Origin: Verrucomicrobiota bacterium
Lineage (GTDB): Bacteria; Verrucomicrobiota; Verrucomicrobiia; Limisphaerales; JAFGQR01
Reading direction: 5' to 3'
Assembly (NCBI GenBank): GCA_016935555.1
Contig: JAFGQR010000011.1
Coordinates: 85,011-149,010, forward strand
Length of the DNA stretch: 64,000 nucleotides
The notes under the pieces are model-generated. The model had not been told where the DNA came from, ran no database searches, and saw nothing but the letters and a program-made list of their open reading frames with translations. A program made the translations under genes and the position numbers. Shown in pieces: positions 28,635 through 37,180 of this stretch (position 1 is its first letter; every line of letters starts with the position of its first letter).

Positions 28635-29228
28635 TTGTTGGATGTGATCGCGACTCCCGACAACGCGGTGCCGGCGCCGGGGCGCTGGACTCACGGCACG
28701 CCGCCGCCCAATGTGCTGTTGCATGCGAACGCGCTCGTCACGGGCGAGTTGGCGTTCAAGCGTTTTCACAGCACGCTCGAGCGTGCGCTGGTGGTGGGTG
28801 CGCACAGCACGATGGACGGGGTGCATTTCGACCTGGGCGAGGGCGGCCGGGTGTCGATTGGCGACTACTGCTATTTCACCAACGCCGTGCTTCTGTGCGA
28901 GCTGGAACTGCGCATCGGCCATTACGTGATGATCGGCTGGAACACCGTCGTCACCGACACCGACTTTCATCCGGTGGCGCCGGCGGAGCGGATTGCCGAT
29001 GCCATTGCGTGTTCGCCCCTCGGGCGGGGGCGTCCCCGGCCTGCGGTCCTCAGGCGCCCGGTGGTGATCGAGGACAACGTCTGGATTGGTCCCAACGCCA
29101 CCCTTTTGAAGGGCGTGCGGGTGGGAGGGGGGGCGTTTATTGAGCCCGGCGCGGTGGTGACGCGCGACGTGCCGTCCAGGGCGCGTGTGATGGGCAACCC
29201 GGCGCAGATCATCGGAGAGGCGCCATGA
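28635..29228 (+). CDS. hexapeptide-repeat acyltransferase 1
   Basis: This protein of about 197 residues has a left-handed beta-helix: imperfect hexapeptide turns such as VSIGDYCYFTNAVLL, IGHYVMIGWNTVVTD, VVIEDNVWIGPNATLLKGVRVG and AFIEPGAVVTRDV, ending in VMGNPAQIIG, typical of maltose/galactoside O-acetyltransferase-like enzymes. The start is uncertain: TTG 28635 or 28638, or GTG 28644; an in-frame stop lies at 28626. It is the first of nine close or overlapping rightward genes and shares its last four bases (ATGA) with a paralogous second acyltransferase. It probably acetylates a sugar hydroxyl or amine. Confidence 0.88.
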   Translation: MLDVIATPDNAVPAPGRWTHGTPPPNVLLHANALVTGELAFKRFHSTLERALVVGAHSTMDGVHFDLGEGGRVSIGDYCYFTNAVLLCELELRIGHYVMIGWNTVVTDTDFHPVAPAERIADAIACSPLGRGRPRPAVLRRPVVIEDNVWIGPNATLLKGVRVGGGAFIEPGAVVTRDVPSRARVMGNPAQIIGEAP

Positions 29229-29827
29229 CGCCCGGCCGGAGGATTGAAGGCGACTGGTATGCCGGCTCGGTTCCGGAGAACGTCGTCCTTGACGCGACGG
29301 CCTACGTGGAGACCTCGTTCAGTTTCACATTGTTCCGGAGCCGGCTGCCGGCGGGCGTGCGTTACGGCCGGGGCGCCTCGACGTACCTGGGCACCCTGTT
29401 TGATGTCGGGCCGCAGGGGCGCGTGACGCTCGGCGAGTGCGCGCTGGTGCACGGCGCCCGCATCATTTGCGACGCGGAAATCAGCATCGGCGATTACGCG
29501 TTGATTTCGTGGAATGTGGTGTTGATGGACACCTACCGGGTGCCGTTCGACGCCGCCCAACGGCGTCGCGAACTGGAGCGGGTGCCGGCGCGGGAGCCGC
29601 GTGTGGCGTGTGCCGACGTGCCGGCGCGTCCGGTGCGGGTTGGGCGGAATGTCTGGATCGGGTTCGAGGCCTGCGTGCTGCCCGGGGTGACCCTTGGGGA
29701 GGGGGCCATCGTCGGGGCTCGGTCCGTGGTGGCATCGGACGTGCCGCCGTTCACGGTGGTCGCAGGCAATCCGGCGCGGGTCATCCGGCCGCTGACCGAC
29801 CGGGAAAGGAACCGTCATGCTGGTTAA
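29225..29827 (+). CDS. hexapeptide-repeat acyltransferase 2
   Basis: This is a 200-residue paralogue of the preceding gene, with the same beta-helix pattern (VTLGECALVHGARIICDAEISIGDYALIS, VRVGRNVWIGFEACVLPGVTLG, AIVGARSVVASDVPPF, VVAGNPARVIR). It overlaps the stop of gene 1 by four bases (ATGA), implying translational coupling. Its central loop (MDTYRVPFDAAQRRRELERVP) is longer than in simple acetyltransferases. Two consecutive acyltransferases suggest two acylation positions on one glycan. Confidence 0.88.
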   Translation: MTPGRRIEGDWYAGSVPENVVLDATAYVETSFSFTLFRSRLPAGVRYGRGASTYLGTLFDVGPQGRVTLGECALVHGARIICDAEISIGDYALISWNVVLMDTYRVPFDAAQRRRELERVPAREPRVACADVPARPVRVGRNVWIGFEACVLPGVTLGEGAIVGARSVVASDVPPFTVVAGNPARVIRPLTDRERNRHAG

Positions 29828-30992
29828 CGCTCCGACAAAGGGCCGGATCATTGTGTTCGGGATTCTGTTTTGGTATCCGCTGGCGGGGGTGACGTATCAG
29901 TTTCTGCATTATCTGCTCGGGCTGCGGCGGCTGGGGTATGATCCGTATTACATCGAGGACTCGGGGCGCTGGGTGTATGACCCGCGGCTGAACGATCTGA
30001 CGCCCGATGCGGCGGGCAACATCGCCGCGGTGCTGCCGGCGCTTGAGGCGCACGGTTTTGGGGACCGCTGGGCCTTTCGCGGCAACTACCCGGACGGCCG
30101 GTGCTACGGGATGTCCGAGGCGCAGATGGAGCAGCTCTACCGCGACGCCGACGCGTTTCTCAACGTGACCGGCGCCCAGGAACTGCGCGACGAGCATCGC
30201 CGCGTCAAACGCCGCATTTATGTCGAGTCCGATCCCTTCGCGTCCCAGGTGAAGGTGGCAAAGGGCGACGCCGGCATGATGGCCACGCTGGCCGCCCACG
30301 ACACGCTGTTCACGTTTGGGGAGAATCTGGGCGCTGCCGACTGCGGGGTGCCGACGGGGCCGTTCCGCTGGCTGCCGACGCGGCAGCCGGTGGCGATGGA
30401 CCTGTGGGACGGCGGGGGGCCGGTGGGCGGAGCGGCGTTCACCACCATCACCACCTGGCACAACCGGGGCAAGGACCTCGAATGGAACGGCGACACGTGG
30501 TATTGGACCAAGGACCGCGAGTTCGAAAAGTTCCTCGAGTTGCCTCGCCGCCGGGCGGTGCCGTTCGAACTGGCGGCCACGGTGGATCCGCAGGTCAAGA
30601 CGCGTCTGCTCGATGGCGGCTGGCGCCAGACCGACTCGGTGGCCATTTCGCGCGACACCCGCCTGTACCACGATTACATCCAGCAGTCGCGCGGCGAGTT
30701 CACCGTCGCGCGCGACCAGTATGTGCGTCCCCGCACCGGCTGGTTCAGCGACCGCACCGCCTGCTATCTGGCCGCGGGCCGTCCCGTGATCACCCAGGAG
30801 ACCGGGTTCAGCAAGTTTCTGCCGTCGGGCCGTGGTCTTTTTGGGTTTGAGACCATGGACCAGATCCTGGCGGCGGTGGATGCGATCGAGGGCGATTACG
30901 CCGGGCACTGCCGGGCGGCGCGGGAGCTTGCTGCCGAGCATTTCGCGGCCGAGAAGGTGGTGGGCAGTCTGATGGCGCGTGCCGGGTTATGA
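29817..30992 (+). CDS. CgeB-like glycosyltransferase 1
   Basis: This 391-residue GT-B-type protein opens with IIVFGILFWYPLAGVTYQFLHYLLGLRRLGYD (glycine-rich N-terminal strand-loop) and contains the nucleotide-sugar-site segment GWFSDRTACYLAAGRPV near residues 305-325, as in CgeB/group 1-like transferases. The start overlaps the preceding stop by 11 bases and is preceded by a good ribosome site (AAAGGAAC). It and the next gene align along their length (CYLA-GRPV, QQSRGEF), so they are a tandem duplication that has since diverged. Confidence 0.8.
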   Translation: MLVNAPTKGRIIVFGILFWYPLAGVTYQFLHYLLGLRRLGYDPYYIEDSGRWVYDPRLNDLTPDAAGNIAAVLPALEAHGFGDRWAFRGNYPDGRCYGMSEAQMEQLYRDADAFLNVTGAQELRDEHRRVKRRIYVESDPFASQVKVAKGDAGMMATLAAHDTLFTFGENLGAADCGVPTGPFRWLPTRQPVAMDLWDGGGPVGGAAFTTITTWHNRGKDLEWNGDTWYWTKDREFEKFLELPRRRAVPFELAATVDPQVKTRLLDGGWRQTDSVAISRDTRLYHDYIQQSRGEFTVARDQYVRPRTGWFSDRTACYLAAGRPVITQETGFSKFLPSGRGLFGFETMDQILAAVDAIEGDYAGHCRAARELAAEHFAAEKVVGSLMARAGL

Positions 30993-32125
30993 GGATCATC
31001 CTGGCGGGCACCATCGGGCGGTCCGGTCTTGGGGGGCAGGCCTGGGCCAGTCTCCAGTACCTGGTCGGCCTGCGCGCCCTGGGCCACGACGTGTGCTATC
31101 TCGAGGATTGCGGCGATACGACGTGGGTATGGGACTGGGAACAGGAGGTGTGGAATTACGAGCTGGATTATCCCGCCGCCTATGTGCGCGCGTGCCTCGA
31201 ACCCTTCGGCCTGGGCGACTCCTGGATCTACCGCACCGACAGCGGCTCGCGGGGGCTGCCTCTCGAACGGTTCCATGCCGTCTGCCGGGACGCGGATCTG
31301 TTGATCGTGCGCGCCGCGCCGCTGTGGACGTGGCGGACGGAATACGACTGGCCGCGGCGCCGGGCTTTTATCGACGTCGATCCCGGGTTCACTCAGATCC
31401 GCCTGGCTAACGGCGACCGTGGGTTGGCGGAGGGCATCGGGCGGTGCGAGCGGCGGTTCACGGTGGGCCAGCGCGTGGGCGCGCCCGGCTGTGCGGTGCC
31501 GACGGACGGGGGGCCGTGGCGGGCGACGCTTCCGCCGGTGGCGTTGTCCGAGTGGCCCGAGGCGGAGGGCGACGCGACGCGGTTCACGTCGATCATCCGC
31601 TGGCAGGGGTTCCGCGAGGCGCAGTATGGCGGGGTGTCGTATGGGCAACGCGACCGTTCCTTTCCGCGGTATCTGGACTTGCCGCGGCGCACGGCCCAGG
31701 TCTTTCGGATGGCCCTGATGGGGACTGATCCCGAGCCGCTGCGGCGGCACGGGTGGGAGGTGGAACGGGGCGAGGTGGTTTCGCGCACGCCACGGTCGTA
31801 TCGCCAGTTCATCCAGCAATCGCGTGGCGAGTTCAGCGTGCCCAAGCACGGCTACGTGGCGATGCGCAGCGGGTGGGTCAGCGACCGCACGGTGTGCTAC
31901 CTGGCGTCCGGCCGCCCGGTCCTGCTTGAGGACACCGGCCTGGGGGATTGTCTGCCGCTGGGCGAAGGGCTGGTGACGTTCACGGACCCGGAGAGCGCGC
32001 TGCGCGGTTTGGATCGGATCAATGCCGCCTATCCGCGCCATCGCCGCGCCGCCCGCGAGCTGGCCGAGGCCTTTTTCGACGCCGGAAAGGTTTTGCCGAA
32101 CCTGCTCGAATCGGCGATGAATTGA
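30989..32125 (+). CDS. CgeB-like glycosyltransferase 2
   Basis: This 378-residue paralogue of the upstream gene starts in the ATGA overlap. It has the same motifs: IILAGTIGRSGLGGQAW in the N-terminal domain and GWVSDRTVCYLASGRPVLLEDTG in the C-terminal one. Differences at acceptor-side loops suggest another sugar or linkage. It is followed one base later by a GT4-type gene. Confidence 0.8.
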   Translation: MRIILAGTIGRSGLGGQAWASLQYLVGLRALGHDVCYLEDCGDTTWVWDWEQEVWNYELDYPAAYVRACLEPFGLGDSWIYRTDSGSRGLPLERFHAVCRDADLLIVRAAPLWTWRTEYDWPRRRAFIDVDPGFTQIRLANGDRGLAEGIGRCERRFTVGQRVGAPGCAVPTDGGPWRATLPPVALSEWPEAEGDATRFTSIIRWQGFREAQYGGVSYGQRDRSFPRYLDLPRRTAQVFRMALMGTDPEPLRRHGWEVERGEVVSRTPRSYRQFIQQSRGEFSVPKHGYVAMRSGWVSDRTVCYLASGRPVLLEDTGLGDCLPLGEGLVTFTDPESALRGLDRINAAYPRHRRAARELAEAFFDAGKVLPNLLESAMN

Positions 32126-32126
32126 C

Positions 32127-33128
32127 ATGCGCATCGCGGTCGTTTCCACCATGTCGGCCCCGGTTGGCCGCGACGCCGCCGGCAGCGTCGAGGCCTGGAC
32201 CTGGCTCCTGGCGCGCGAGCTGAGCCGGGCCGGTCACCGGGTGACGGTGTTTGGCTGCGGCGGGTCGGTGGTGGAAGGCGAGCTGGTGGCCACGTTGCCG
32301 GGGCCCTACGGAGCGCCGGGGGGGTTGGACGACTGGCAGTTGTGCGAGTGGGTGAACCTGTGCCGCGCCGTCGAAGCCTCGGCCCGGTTCGACGTGTTGC
32401 ACGCGCAGGCTTACCTGTGGGGCATCCCGCTGCAGCCCTTCTCCCGCGCCCCCATGGTGCACACCCTCCACATCGCCCCCGACGCCAATGCCATCCGCCT
32501 TTGGGAATCGGCGCCCGGCTCGCGGGTGACGGCCATTTCGCGGCACCAGTGGAGCGGCTGCCCGCAGCTCGAGCCCGCCGCCATCATTCCGCACGGCTTG
32601 GACATTGGGCAGTTCCCGTTCCGGGCGGATCCGGAGGATTATGTGGTTTACCTGGGGCGCTTCACGTCGGGCAAGGGGTCATGCCAGGCCGTGCAGGCGG
32701 CGCGGGCAGCCGGCGTGCGCCTGGTGCTGGCCGGCCCTGAAAACGCCTATTTTCGCGAGAAGATCAAACCGTGGGTGGACGGCCGCACGGTGGAATACGC
32801 GGGGTTTGTGCGGGGTGTGGACCGGGCCCGGTTGCTGGGAGGCGCGCGCGCGCTGCTTTATCCGGTTCAATATCCGGAGCCGTTCGGGCTGGTGCTGGTG
32901 GAGGCGATGCTGTGCGGCACGCCGGTTGCCGCGCTGCGGGTGGGCGCTGTGCCGGAAATTCTCGAGAACGGCGTGAGCGGGTATATGGCGTCGGATGCCG
33001 GCGAGTTGGCGGGTGTGATTTCGCGGTGTGATGGGCTGGATCGGCGGCGGATCCGGGACGAGGCGGTGCGGCGGTTCTCTGCCGGGCGGATGGCCCGCGA
33101 TTATGTCAGGGTGTATGAAGCGGCATGA
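32127..33128 (+). CDS. GT4-family glycosyltransferase
   Basis: This 333-residue retaining glycosyltransferase has the N-terminal loop MRIAVVSTMSAPVGRDAAGS, the hinge segment FDVLHAQAY, YLGRFTSGKG at the start of the C-terminal domain, and the donor motif YPEPFGLVLVEAMLCGTPV (E-x7-E). The start follows the previous stop by one base. It probably transfers an activated sugar to the growing glycan in the cytoplasm. Confidence 0.92.
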   Translation: MRIAVVSTMSAPVGRDAAGSVEAWTWLLARELSRAGHRVTVFGCGGSVVEGELVATLPGPYGAPGGLDDWQLCEWVNLCRAVEASARFDVLHAQAYLWGIPLQPFSRAPMVHTLHIAPDANAIRLWESAPGSRVTAISRHQWSGCPQLEPAAIIPHGLDIGQFPFRADPEDYVVYLGRFTSGKGSCQAVQAARAAGVRLVLAGPENAYFREKIKPWVDGRTVEYAGFVRGVDRARLLGGARALLYPVQYPEPFGLVLVEAMLCGTPVAALRVGAVPEILENGVSGYMASDAGELAGVISRCDGLDRRRIRDEAVRRFSAGRMARDYVRVYEAA

Positions 33129-33167
33129 ACGTTGCCGGCCGGCCGCGCTGCCGATTGTGTGTTGCCC

Positions 33168-33803
33168 ATGAATGTTCTGGTTGTTGCTCCCCATCCCGAT
33201 GACGAAACCCTCGGCTGTGGCGGCACGCTCTGCCGGCATGCCGCGGGCGGCGACCGTGTGGTCGTGGTGTTTCTGACCTCGGGCGAGCTGGGTCTGAAGC
33301 ACCTGCCGCGCGAGCGGGCGTGGGCCATTCGGGAGCGCGAGGCAAGCGCCGCGGCAAGAGTTTTGGGGGTGGCCGCGGTGGAGTTCCTGCGGCAGCCGGA
33401 CTGGGGCGTGGGCGGCCATGGGGCCGCGGCCGCGCGCGGGTTGCGTCCCGTGCTGGAGCGCGAGCGGCCCCGGCTTGTCTATGTGCCGCATCGGAAGGAG
33501 TGGCATCCGGACCACCGTGCGGCGCTGCCGGTGTTGCGGGCGGCGCTGCGGGGCGGGGCGTTGGGGGCGCCGGAGGTGCGCGCCTACGAGGTGTGGACGC
33601 CGATGGCGAGGCATGATCACGTGGAGGACATCACGGCGGTCATGCCGCGCAAGCTGCGGGCGTTGCGGGCGCACCGCTCGCAGTTGGGCGAGTTCGACTA
33701 CGCGCGGGCGGTGCGGGGGTTGAACCAGTTCCGGGGCGAACTGGCGGCGCGATGCCGTTATGCCGAGGTGTTTGCCGCGGTGTCGATCCAGACCGTCCCA
33801 TGA
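33168..33803 (+). CDS. PIG-L family deacetylase (LmbE-like)
   Basis: This 211-residue zinc-dependent deacetylase has the metal motif PHPDDETLGCGG at residues 8-19 and the second ligand set HRKEWHPDHRAAL. The ATG at 33168 gives the usual short N-terminus MNVLVVAPHPDD; an earlier ATG in the same frame (33132) adds an unlikely stretch. PIG-L enzymes remove acetyl from N-acetylglucosaminyl groups on lipids or small glycans. It lies in the glycan operon and its stop codon overlaps the start of the next glycosyltransferase (ATGA). Confidence 0.92.
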   Translation: MNVLVVAPHPDDETLGCGGTLCRHAAGGDRVVVVFLTSGELGLKHLPRERAWAIREREASAAARVLGVAAVEFLRQPDWGVGGHGAAAARGLRPVLERERPRLVYVPHRKEWHPDHRAALPVLRAALRGGALGAPEVRAYEVWTPMARHDHVEDITAVMPRKLRALRAHRSQLGEFDYARAVRGLNQFRGELAARCRYAEVFAAVSIQTVP

Positions 33804-35131
33804 GCCATCCCCTGCGCATTGCGTTGTTTGCGGGCCAGTTCCCGGTGGTGTCGGAGACGTTCATTCTCCGGCAGCTCACCGGCCTGCTGGATCTCGGCCA
33901 TGCGGTGGACCTTTATGCCGAGACGCGCGGCGATCCTGCCGACGCGGTGCAGCCGGAGCTCTCGACCCACCGGCTGCTCGAGCGCACCACCTACATGGAC
34001 ATGCCCGCCGAGTGTGCCCCGTGGGAGCTGCCGGCGTGGCCGCTGGCGGGCGAGACGTGGGTGCCGGGCGCCGCCGAAGCCATCCCCAACTGGCGGCGCG
34101 TGGCGGACGCGCTGCCGGCGCTACGGCGCTGCCTCGAGCGCGCGCCGGCGCTGACCGAGCAGGCGCTCAGCGCGGCGCACTATGGCGCGCGCGCCCTCAG
34201 CCTGTCGGCGCTTTACCGGCTGGACCGGCTCAGCGCGCTGCCGGGGCGTTACGACGTGCTGCATGCGCACTTCGGACCCGTGGGCGAGAGCTTCCGGTTC
34301 GCCCGCGAGTTGTGGCGCGCGCCCCTGGTGGTGAGCTTTCACGGCTACGATTTCACCCGGCTGCCGCGCCAGCAGGGCGCCGACATGTACGCGCGCCTCT
34401 TTGCCGCCGCCGACGCCATCACCGTCAACAGCGAGTTCACCCGCGCGCGCCTCCTGCGCCTGGGCGCGCCTGCGGAGAAGTTGCACCGGCTGCCGATGGG
34501 GGTGGACCTGGACGCGTTCCCGTTTGCGGTCCGTGCGCGGCGCCCCGGCGAGCCGGTGCGCCTGCTCACGGTGGCGCGCCTCGTGGAGATCAAGGGGCAC
34601 GAGGTTGCGTTGCGTGCCGTCGCACGTTTGCGGGCGCGGCGTTTGGACGTGCGTTACGAGGTGGTGGGCGACGGTCCGCTGCGGCGCCGGTGCGAGCGGC
34701 TTGTGGAGGAGCTGGGCCTGGGGGACATCGTCGTCCTGCACGGCGCGCGGGACGGCCCGTTTATTCGGGAGCGGATGGCGGCGGCGCACGTTGGGCTTCT
34801 GGCGAGCGTGGCGGTCGAGGGGGATGCCGAAGGGCAGGGGCTGTTTCTGCAGGAGGCCCAGGCGTGCGGTTTGCCTGTGGTGGCAACGCTTCATGGCGGG
34901 CTGCCCGAGGGATTGGTTCCCGGGGAGTCGGGTTTTCTTGTGGCCGAGGGCGATGTCGAGGCGCTGGCGGAACGGTTGGAGCACCTTGTCCTCCACCCCG
35001 ACTGCTGGGCCGCCATGGGCCGGCAGGGGCGGGCGTTTGTGGCGCGGCATTATGACATTCACCGGCTCAACCGCCAGCTGGTCGATCTCTATCAAGCCGT
35101 CCGGACGCGCTTTGTCGCTCCCACGGAATGA
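33800..35131 (+). CDS. GT4-family glycosyltransferase
   Basis: This 443-residue group 1 transferase begins in the ATGA overlap (MSHPLRIALFAGQFPVVSETF). Motifs: FPVVSETFILRQLTG, LHAHFGPVGESFRFAREL, VVSFHGYDFTRL, TVARLVEIKGHEVALRAV and GQGLFLQEAQACGLPVVA, which carries the donor-binding site. The layout matches polysaccharide colanic-acid-like transferases (WcaL/AmsK type). Confidence 0.92.
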   Translation: MSHPLRIALFAGQFPVVSETFILRQLTGLLDLGHAVDLYAETRGDPADAVQPELSTHRLLERTTYMDMPAECAPWELPAWPLAGETWVPGAAEAIPNWRRVADALPALRRCLERAPALTEQALSAAHYGARALSLSALYRLDRLSALPGRYDVLHAHFGPVGESFRFARELWRAPLVVSFHGYDFTRLPRQQGADMYARLFAAADAITVNSEFTRARLLRLGAPAEKLHRLPMGVDLDAFPFAVRARRPGEPVRLLTVARLVEIKGHEVALRAVARLRARRLDVRYEVVGDGPLRRRCERLVEELGLGDIVVLHGARDGPFIRERMAAAHVGLLASVAVEGDAEGQGLFLQEAQACGLPVVATLHGGLPEGLVPGESGFLVAEGDVEALAERLEHLVLHPDCWAAMGRQGRAFVARHYDIHRLNRQLVDLYQAVRTRFVAPTE

Positions 35132-35140
35132 GGCAAGACG

Positions 35141-36172
35141 ATGGAAGCCGAATTCAACGTGAACGATTACTGGCTCGAACGCGGCCGCGACTACATGCGC
35201 GAGCAACGCACGCCCCCCGAATTTCATCGGATGCAAGAGCGGTTTCTGCTCGGGGTGCTGCAACGCAGCGCCCTGCCCATGCGCCGGGTTTTGGAAATCG
35301 GGTGCGGTTTTGGGCGCGTGACGCGGCTTCTGGCCGAAGCCTGGCCGGAAGCGGAGATCATGGCGGTGGATTTGAGTCCCGAGCAGCTTGCCAACGCGCG
35401 ACGCTATTGCAGCGACGCTCCGCGTGTGCGATTTGCCCCCTACGATTTCTACTCGAACGAGCCGCTGCCGGGGGCGGGGTACGACATGGCGCTGGCGGTC
35501 GAGGTGTTTCTGCACCACCCGCCCGAGGCGGTCGTGGGGTTGGCGCGCCGTCTCGCGGATGCCGCGTGTTACGTGGTGAATATCGACTGGAGCGAGTCCT
35601 GGCCGTGGCCGACGCCCGAGCATGTGTGGGTGCATGACTTTGCCGGGCTGTATGCCCAAGCCGGGCTCGTCTGTGCGGCCTTTCCGCTCCCCGGGAAGAT
35701 CGAGGGCAAACAGCAACAGCTGTTTGTCGCGGGCCGCACCTTGCCCGAGTCCGTCCGGCAACTCGAAAACACTCTGCGGCCTGCTGCCGCCTCCGCCCAG
35801 GCGCCGGCCGCGGCCGACGCCTGGACGCAACGCCTGGCCATGGCCACCGACGAACTCCGTCGGCTCATTCCCGGCCAGTCGCGGTGGATCCTGGTCGACG
35901 ACGCCCAATGGGGCCGGGTGCGCGCGCTTTCCGGCTACCGGATTGTGCCCTTTCTGGAAAAGGACGGCGCGTGGTGGGGGCCGCCGGCTGACGATGCGAC
36001 GGCGTGGGAGGAGCTGCAGCGGTTGCGGCGGGCGGGCGCCAGCCACCTCGTGTTCGCCTGGCCGGCCTTCTGGTGGCTCCAGCACTACGCGGACTTCAGT
36101 GAGCGGTTGCGTGCGACGTTCCCCTGTGTGCTTGAGAACAACCGGCTCGTGGTGTTCGCCCTTGGCTCCTGA
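35141..36172 (+). CDS. class I SAM methyltransferase with shared C-terminal domain
   Basis: This 343-residue protein has an N-terminal Rossmann methyltransferase: motif I VLEIGCGFGRV (50-60), then VDLSPEQLANARRY (77-89), then YDMALAVEVFLHHP (114-127). From about residue 228 a second domain of 115 residues follows, containing PFLEKDGAWWGPPADD and FWWLQHYADF. The same domain ends the next gene, which has a different methyltransferase half. It lies ten bases after the GT gene. The acceptor is not known; sugar O-methylation fits the cluster. Confidence 0.85.
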   Translation: MEAEFNVNDYWLERGRDYMREQRTPPEFHRMQERFLLGVLQRSALPMRRVLEIGCGFGRVTRLLAEAWPEAEIMAVDLSPEQLANARRYCSDAPRVRFAPYDFYSNEPLPGAGYDMALAVEVFLHHPPEAVVGLARRLADAACYVVNIDWSESWPWPTPEHVWVHDFAGLYAQAGLVCAAFPLPGKIEGKQQQLFVAGRTLPESVRQLENTLRPAAASAQAPAAADAWTQRLAMATDELRRLIPGQSRWILVDDAQWGRVRALSGYRIVPFLEKDGAWWGPPADDATAWEELQRLRRAGASHLVFAWPAFWWLQHYADFSERLRATFPCVLENNRLVVFALGS

Positions 36173-36179
36173 CCCCGCC

Positions 36180-37133
36180 ATGCCCACAAGCCGCCCCAAC
36201 CCCATCCCCACGGTCGTCCACCTCATCCGCCAACTGCGTCCGCGGTCGATTCTGGACGTGGGCATTGGTTTCGGGAAATGGGGGCACCTGTTTCGCGAAT
36301 ACACCGACATTCTCGAGGCGGAACGCGATCCGTCCCGGTATGAACGGCGCCAGTGGCAGGTGCGCATCGATGGCATTGAGGGGTGCGCCGCCTACGTCAC
36401 CGACATGCACCGCTACCTCTACAACGCGATCCACGTCGGAGACATCTGCGAGGTGCTGCCCCGGCTCGGCGCCTACGACGTCGTGTTCCTGGGCGACGTC
36501 ATCGAGCACCTCGACGCGGCCCGCGGCGGCCAGCTGCTGCGCCATGCCCTCGCCCAGGCCCGAAAAGCCGTGATCGTCACCACGCCGAGATTCGACACCG
36601 CGCAGGGGGACCTGTGCGCCAACGAACTCGAACGCCACCGCAGCGTGTGGTCGGCCCGACAGTTCCGCCAATTCCCGGGCGCCCAAGTCAAAACCGTCGA
36701 CCAGGACACCCTCCTCGCCGTCTTCACCAAACCCGGCGTCTGCCGTCTGCGGCTCTCGCCGCCGCGGCAACCCACGCCCGCAGACGCTCGCCGCCTGGCC
36801 CGCGCCCGGGAGCAGTTGGTCCGCCTGATACCTGCGGGCACACCCTTCGTGCTGGTGGACGAGGAGCAGATCCGTTCCGGGTTGCCCCATGTCTCGGCGT
36901 GGCCCTTTCTCGAGAAGGACGGCCAGTATTGGGGGCCACCTCCGGACGGCGAGACCGCGATCCGCGAGCTGGCGCGGCTTCGGGAGCGTGGGGCGCGATT
37001 TGTGGCGTTCATCTGGACGACGTTCTGGTGGCTGGATCATTACGCCGCATTTCACGATCACCTGCGCCAGACCTGTGCGGTCGTCGCCGAGGATGAGACC
37101 GTGCTCGTTTTCGCGCTCCGTCCGCCGGCCTGA
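36180..37133 (+). CDS. methyltransferase-like protein with shared C-terminal domain
   Basis: This 317-residue protein has a shorter methyltransferase-like N-terminal half: ILDVGIGFGKWGHLF (24-38), IDGIEGCAAY (63-72) and VVFLGDVIEHLDAARGG (101-117). Residues about 206-314 repeat the C-terminal domain of the preceding gene: PFLEKDGQYWGPPPDG and FWWLDHYAAF. The start is the ATG at 36180; the frame stays open far upstream, but that part is out of frame with the preceding gene and antisense-like. It is the last gene of the rightward glycan operon. Confidence 0.82.
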   Translation: MPTSRPNPIPTVVHLIRQLRPRSILDVGIGFGKWGHLFREYTDILEAERDPSRYERRQWQVRIDGIEGCAAYVTDMHRYLYNAIHVGDICEVLPRLGAYDVVFLGDVIEHLDAARGGQLLRHALAQARKAVIVTTPRFDTAQGDLCANELERHRSVWSARQFRQFPGAQVKTVDQDTLLAVFTKPGVCRLRLSPPRQPTPADARRLARAREQLVRLIPAGTPFVLVDEEQIRSGLPHVSAWPFLEKDGQYWGPPPDGETAIRELARLRERGARFVAFIWTTFWWLDHYAAFHDHLRQTCAVVAEDETVLVFALRPPA

Positions 37134-37180
37134 GACGCCTCTTGGCGTTCGCGCACGGTTGCAGGCGCTTCCCTTTCGGG

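Noticed and set aside
28625..28650. ATG at 28625 as start of acyltransferase 1
   Set aside because: It is in another frame; the acyltransferase frame has a stop at 28626 and must start at a TTG or GTG after it.
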